This document shows positions 4,845 to 6,112 of a stretch of DNA of 6,112 nt, in pieces. Each line of letters opens with the position of its first letter. The first letter of the stretch is position 1. Source of the stretch: an uncultured Oscillospiraceae bacterium (lineage in GTDB: Bacteria > Bacillota > Clostridia > Oscillospirales > Oscillospiraceae); contig CAJTOE010000143.1 in NCBI GenBank assembly GCA_910577805.1, positions 1 to 6,112 of the forward strand, written 5' to 3'. The translations under genes were made by a program, and so were the position numbers. The notes beneath the pieces were generated by a model that worked only from the letters and a program-made list of their open reading frames with translations, ran no database searches and had not been told where the DNA came from.

Positions 4845-5969
4845 TTGAAGCATGCGCGGCTTTTTCGCAGCATCGCCTTCCTGCTTGCCCTTACCCTTCT
4901 GCCCGCCCCGGCCCATGCGGTGGAGCAGATCTACTTTACTGCGGTCAATATCACAATTATGCCCCTCACCGCCGATACCATGCCGGTCTGGATCGACGGC
5001 GTGTTATACGTCCCCTACACCGTATTTGACGACCACTCCAACGGCGCGCCTCAGTGGATGAACCTGGGGGCTTACGGCAGCTACAACACCACCAAACAGA
5101 CCGTGTCCCTCTACAACCGCCAGGGCACTATGATGTTCGACCTGGTGGAGGATACCTGCTACGACCTGAACAGCGGCCGGACCTACCCCTCCCCCGCCAT
5201 CACCCGGAACAAGATCCCCTTTGTGCCGGTGGGCCAGGTGTGCAGCTTTCTCGGCCTGACTTACAGCTATCTCACTGTGCCCCAGGGCATTTTGGTCCGC
5301 ATCAAAAGCAGCTCCAATTCCCTGTCCGACGCCGATTTGATCGACACCGGCAAAGATACGCTGAACAACCGCCTCTGGGAATATAACAACCAGAACTCGG
5401 CCTACACGCCGCCGGCCACAGACTCACCGCCTCTGCCGCCGGAAAACAACTCCCCGGAAACCATCCCTCTGTATTTAGGCGTGCGGTGCGAGGGGGGCGG
5501 CTCCGCCGCGGCGCTGGTCAATTCCTTCGACGCACAGAGCGTGCGGGGGCTGTTCTTCTTCTCCCCGGAGCAGCTGGAGGCCCAGGACGATCTGGTCCGC
5601 CGTCTGCTGGCTACCGGACACAGTGTCGGGCTGCTTCTGAACGGCGGCACCCTGGACGAGAGCCGGGAACAGCTGGCCCGTGGGGAGGGCATTTTGCGTG
5701 AAATGGCCTGCGTGCGCCCCAGCGCCCTGCTCTGCCCGGAGGACCAGCGAAAGCCTCTGGAGGAGGAGGGTTGGGTTTGCTGGCGGGAGACCGCATCTGT
5801 CCGGCCCGGCGTGTCCGCCCAGGAGCAGGCCCGGAGCTTACGCAATCAGGAGCTGGTGCGGCTGACCCTGGACGACAGCACAGAGACAGCGTCCATCACC
5901 GGGAGCCTGCTCTATCAGCTGAAAAACCGGCAATTTGATATCCGCATCCCGATGGAAACCAGGCTGTAA
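4845..5969 (+). CDS. Exported stalk-domain protein with a degenerate polysaccharide-deacetylase (NodB) domain
   Basis: A 374-residue secreted protein starting at TTG. The signal peptide covers residues 1-25: basic MKHARLFR, hydrophobic core 10-21, then a signal-peptidase I site AHA followed by VE. Residues about 46-152 resemble the copper-amine-oxidase N-terminal-like stalk domain (VWIDGVLYVPYTVF, IPFVPVGQVCSFLGLTYSYL), which is common in Firmicute cell-surface proteins and usually structural, not catalytic. A linker rich in Pro, Asn and Ser (182-206) follows. Residues 207-370 have the order of a NodB fold: strand LYLGVRCEGGG, FFFSPEQLEAQDDLVRRLLATGHSVG (237-262), RPSALL (291-296), LEEEGWVCW (305-313), and a last strand RLTLDDS (339-345) before the final helix. 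The metal-binding Asp pair and the H-S/T-x-x-x-H histidines are absent, so deacetylase activity is unlikely. A peptidoglycan- or glycan-binding role is inference. It has its own promoter and terminator. Confidence 0.75.
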   Translation: MKHARLFRSIAFLLALTLLPAPAHAVEQIYFTAVNITIMPLTADTMPVWIDGVLYVPYTVFDDHSNGAPQWMNLGAYGSYNTTKQTVSLYNRQGTMMFDLVEDTCYDLNSGRTYPSPAITRNKIPFVPVGQVCSFLGLTYSYLTVPQGILVRIKSSSNSLSDADLIDTGKDTLNNRLWEYNNQNSAYTPPATDSPPLPPENNSPETIPLYLGVRCEGGGSAAALVNSFDAQSVRGLFFFSPEQLEAQDDLVRRLLATGHSVGLLLNGGTLDESREQLARGEGILREMACVRPSALLCPEDQRKPLEEEGWVCWRETASVRPGVSAQEQARSLRNQELVRLTLDDSTETASITGSLLYQLKNRQFDIRIPMETRL

Positions 5970-5974
5970 ACATC

Positions 5975-6012
5975 AAAAAAAACCGGCGGCTGTTTTGCAG
6001 CCGCCGGGTCTC
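5975..6012. terminator. Bidirectional intrinsic terminator between convergent genes
   Basis: A 10-bp GC-rich stem (CCGGCGGCTG at 5983-5992 with its complement at 5998-6007) has a five-base loop. On the minus strand it is followed by eight U residues (5982-5975), a strong terminator for the gene entering from the right. On the plus strand it is followed by a weaker, interrupted T-rich tail (TCTCTTTT from 6009), which ends the stalk-domain gene and overlaps the stop of the minus-strand gene. Confidence 0.9.
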
Positions 6013-6014
6013 TT

Positions 6015-6112
6015 TTATCCCTTTGCCGAAGAATCACCGGAACCGGAACCAGAACTAGAGCCGGACGCGGCATCTCCCGCCGGAGTCAGCTCCGTCTGGA
6101 TTGCCTCCCGCA
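6015..6112 (-). CDS. C-terminal end of an unidentified protein with a Gly/Ser-rich tail, partial
   Basis: Only the last 31 residues before a TAA (6015-6017) are in the window. They begin REAIQTELTPAGDAA and continue as a serine/glycine-rich tail ending GDSSAKG. The frame is open to the right edge, and the stop lies just before a hairpin followed by eight U residues on this strand, as expected for a gene end. Flexible Gly/Ser tails like this are common on exported or multimeric Firmicute proteins, but the family cannot be told from this fragment. Confidence 0.6.
   Translation of the reverse strand, partial: REAIQTELTPAGDAASGSSSGSGSGDSSAKG

Overview
The window looks like chromosome from a Gram-positive member of the Clostridia. 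The genes are GC-rich and the spacers AT-rich. Promoters are sigma-A-like with 17-bp spacers, Shine-Dalgarno sequences are purine-rich, two genes appear to start with TTG, and intrinsic terminators with long U tracts separate the units. The protein types (NhaC antiporter, TVP38/VTT membrane protein, exported stalk-domain/NodB-like protein) fit gut Oscillospirales-type Firmicutes. That placement is inference; there is no rRNA or marker gene.

From left to right, all on the minus strand unless noted: the N-terminal two thirds of argC (arginine biosynthesis), cut by the left edge, with its own promoter and a leader hairpin; a LysR-family regulator of 291 residues starting at TTG 1738; a 303-base spacer holding the regulator's promoter and the terminator of the next gene; an NhaC-type Na+/H+ antiporter with promoter, structured leader and terminator; a 409-base spacer with three copies of the octamer ATTTTGCA; a TVP38/TMEM64 (VTT) membrane protein with a strong terminator; a divergent 288-base spacer with several inverted repeats; a plus-strand exported protein of 374 residues combining a copper-amine-oxidase-N-like stalk domain with a degenerate polysaccharide-deacetylase fold; and, convergent to it across a shared terminator, the Gly/Ser-rich C-terminal tail of another minus-strand gene cut by the right edge.

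The genes look like separate transcription units rather than one operon: almost every one has its own promoter or terminator. The LysR protein lies between nhaC and argC and could control either one or itself; an inverted repeat over its own -10 favours autoregulation. No mobile element, CRISPR array, tRNA, rRNA or defence cassette is visible. The points most worth a second look are the apparently dead NodB domain, the altered nucleotide-binding loop of ArgC, the structured nhaC leader, and the operator-like repeats in the spacers.
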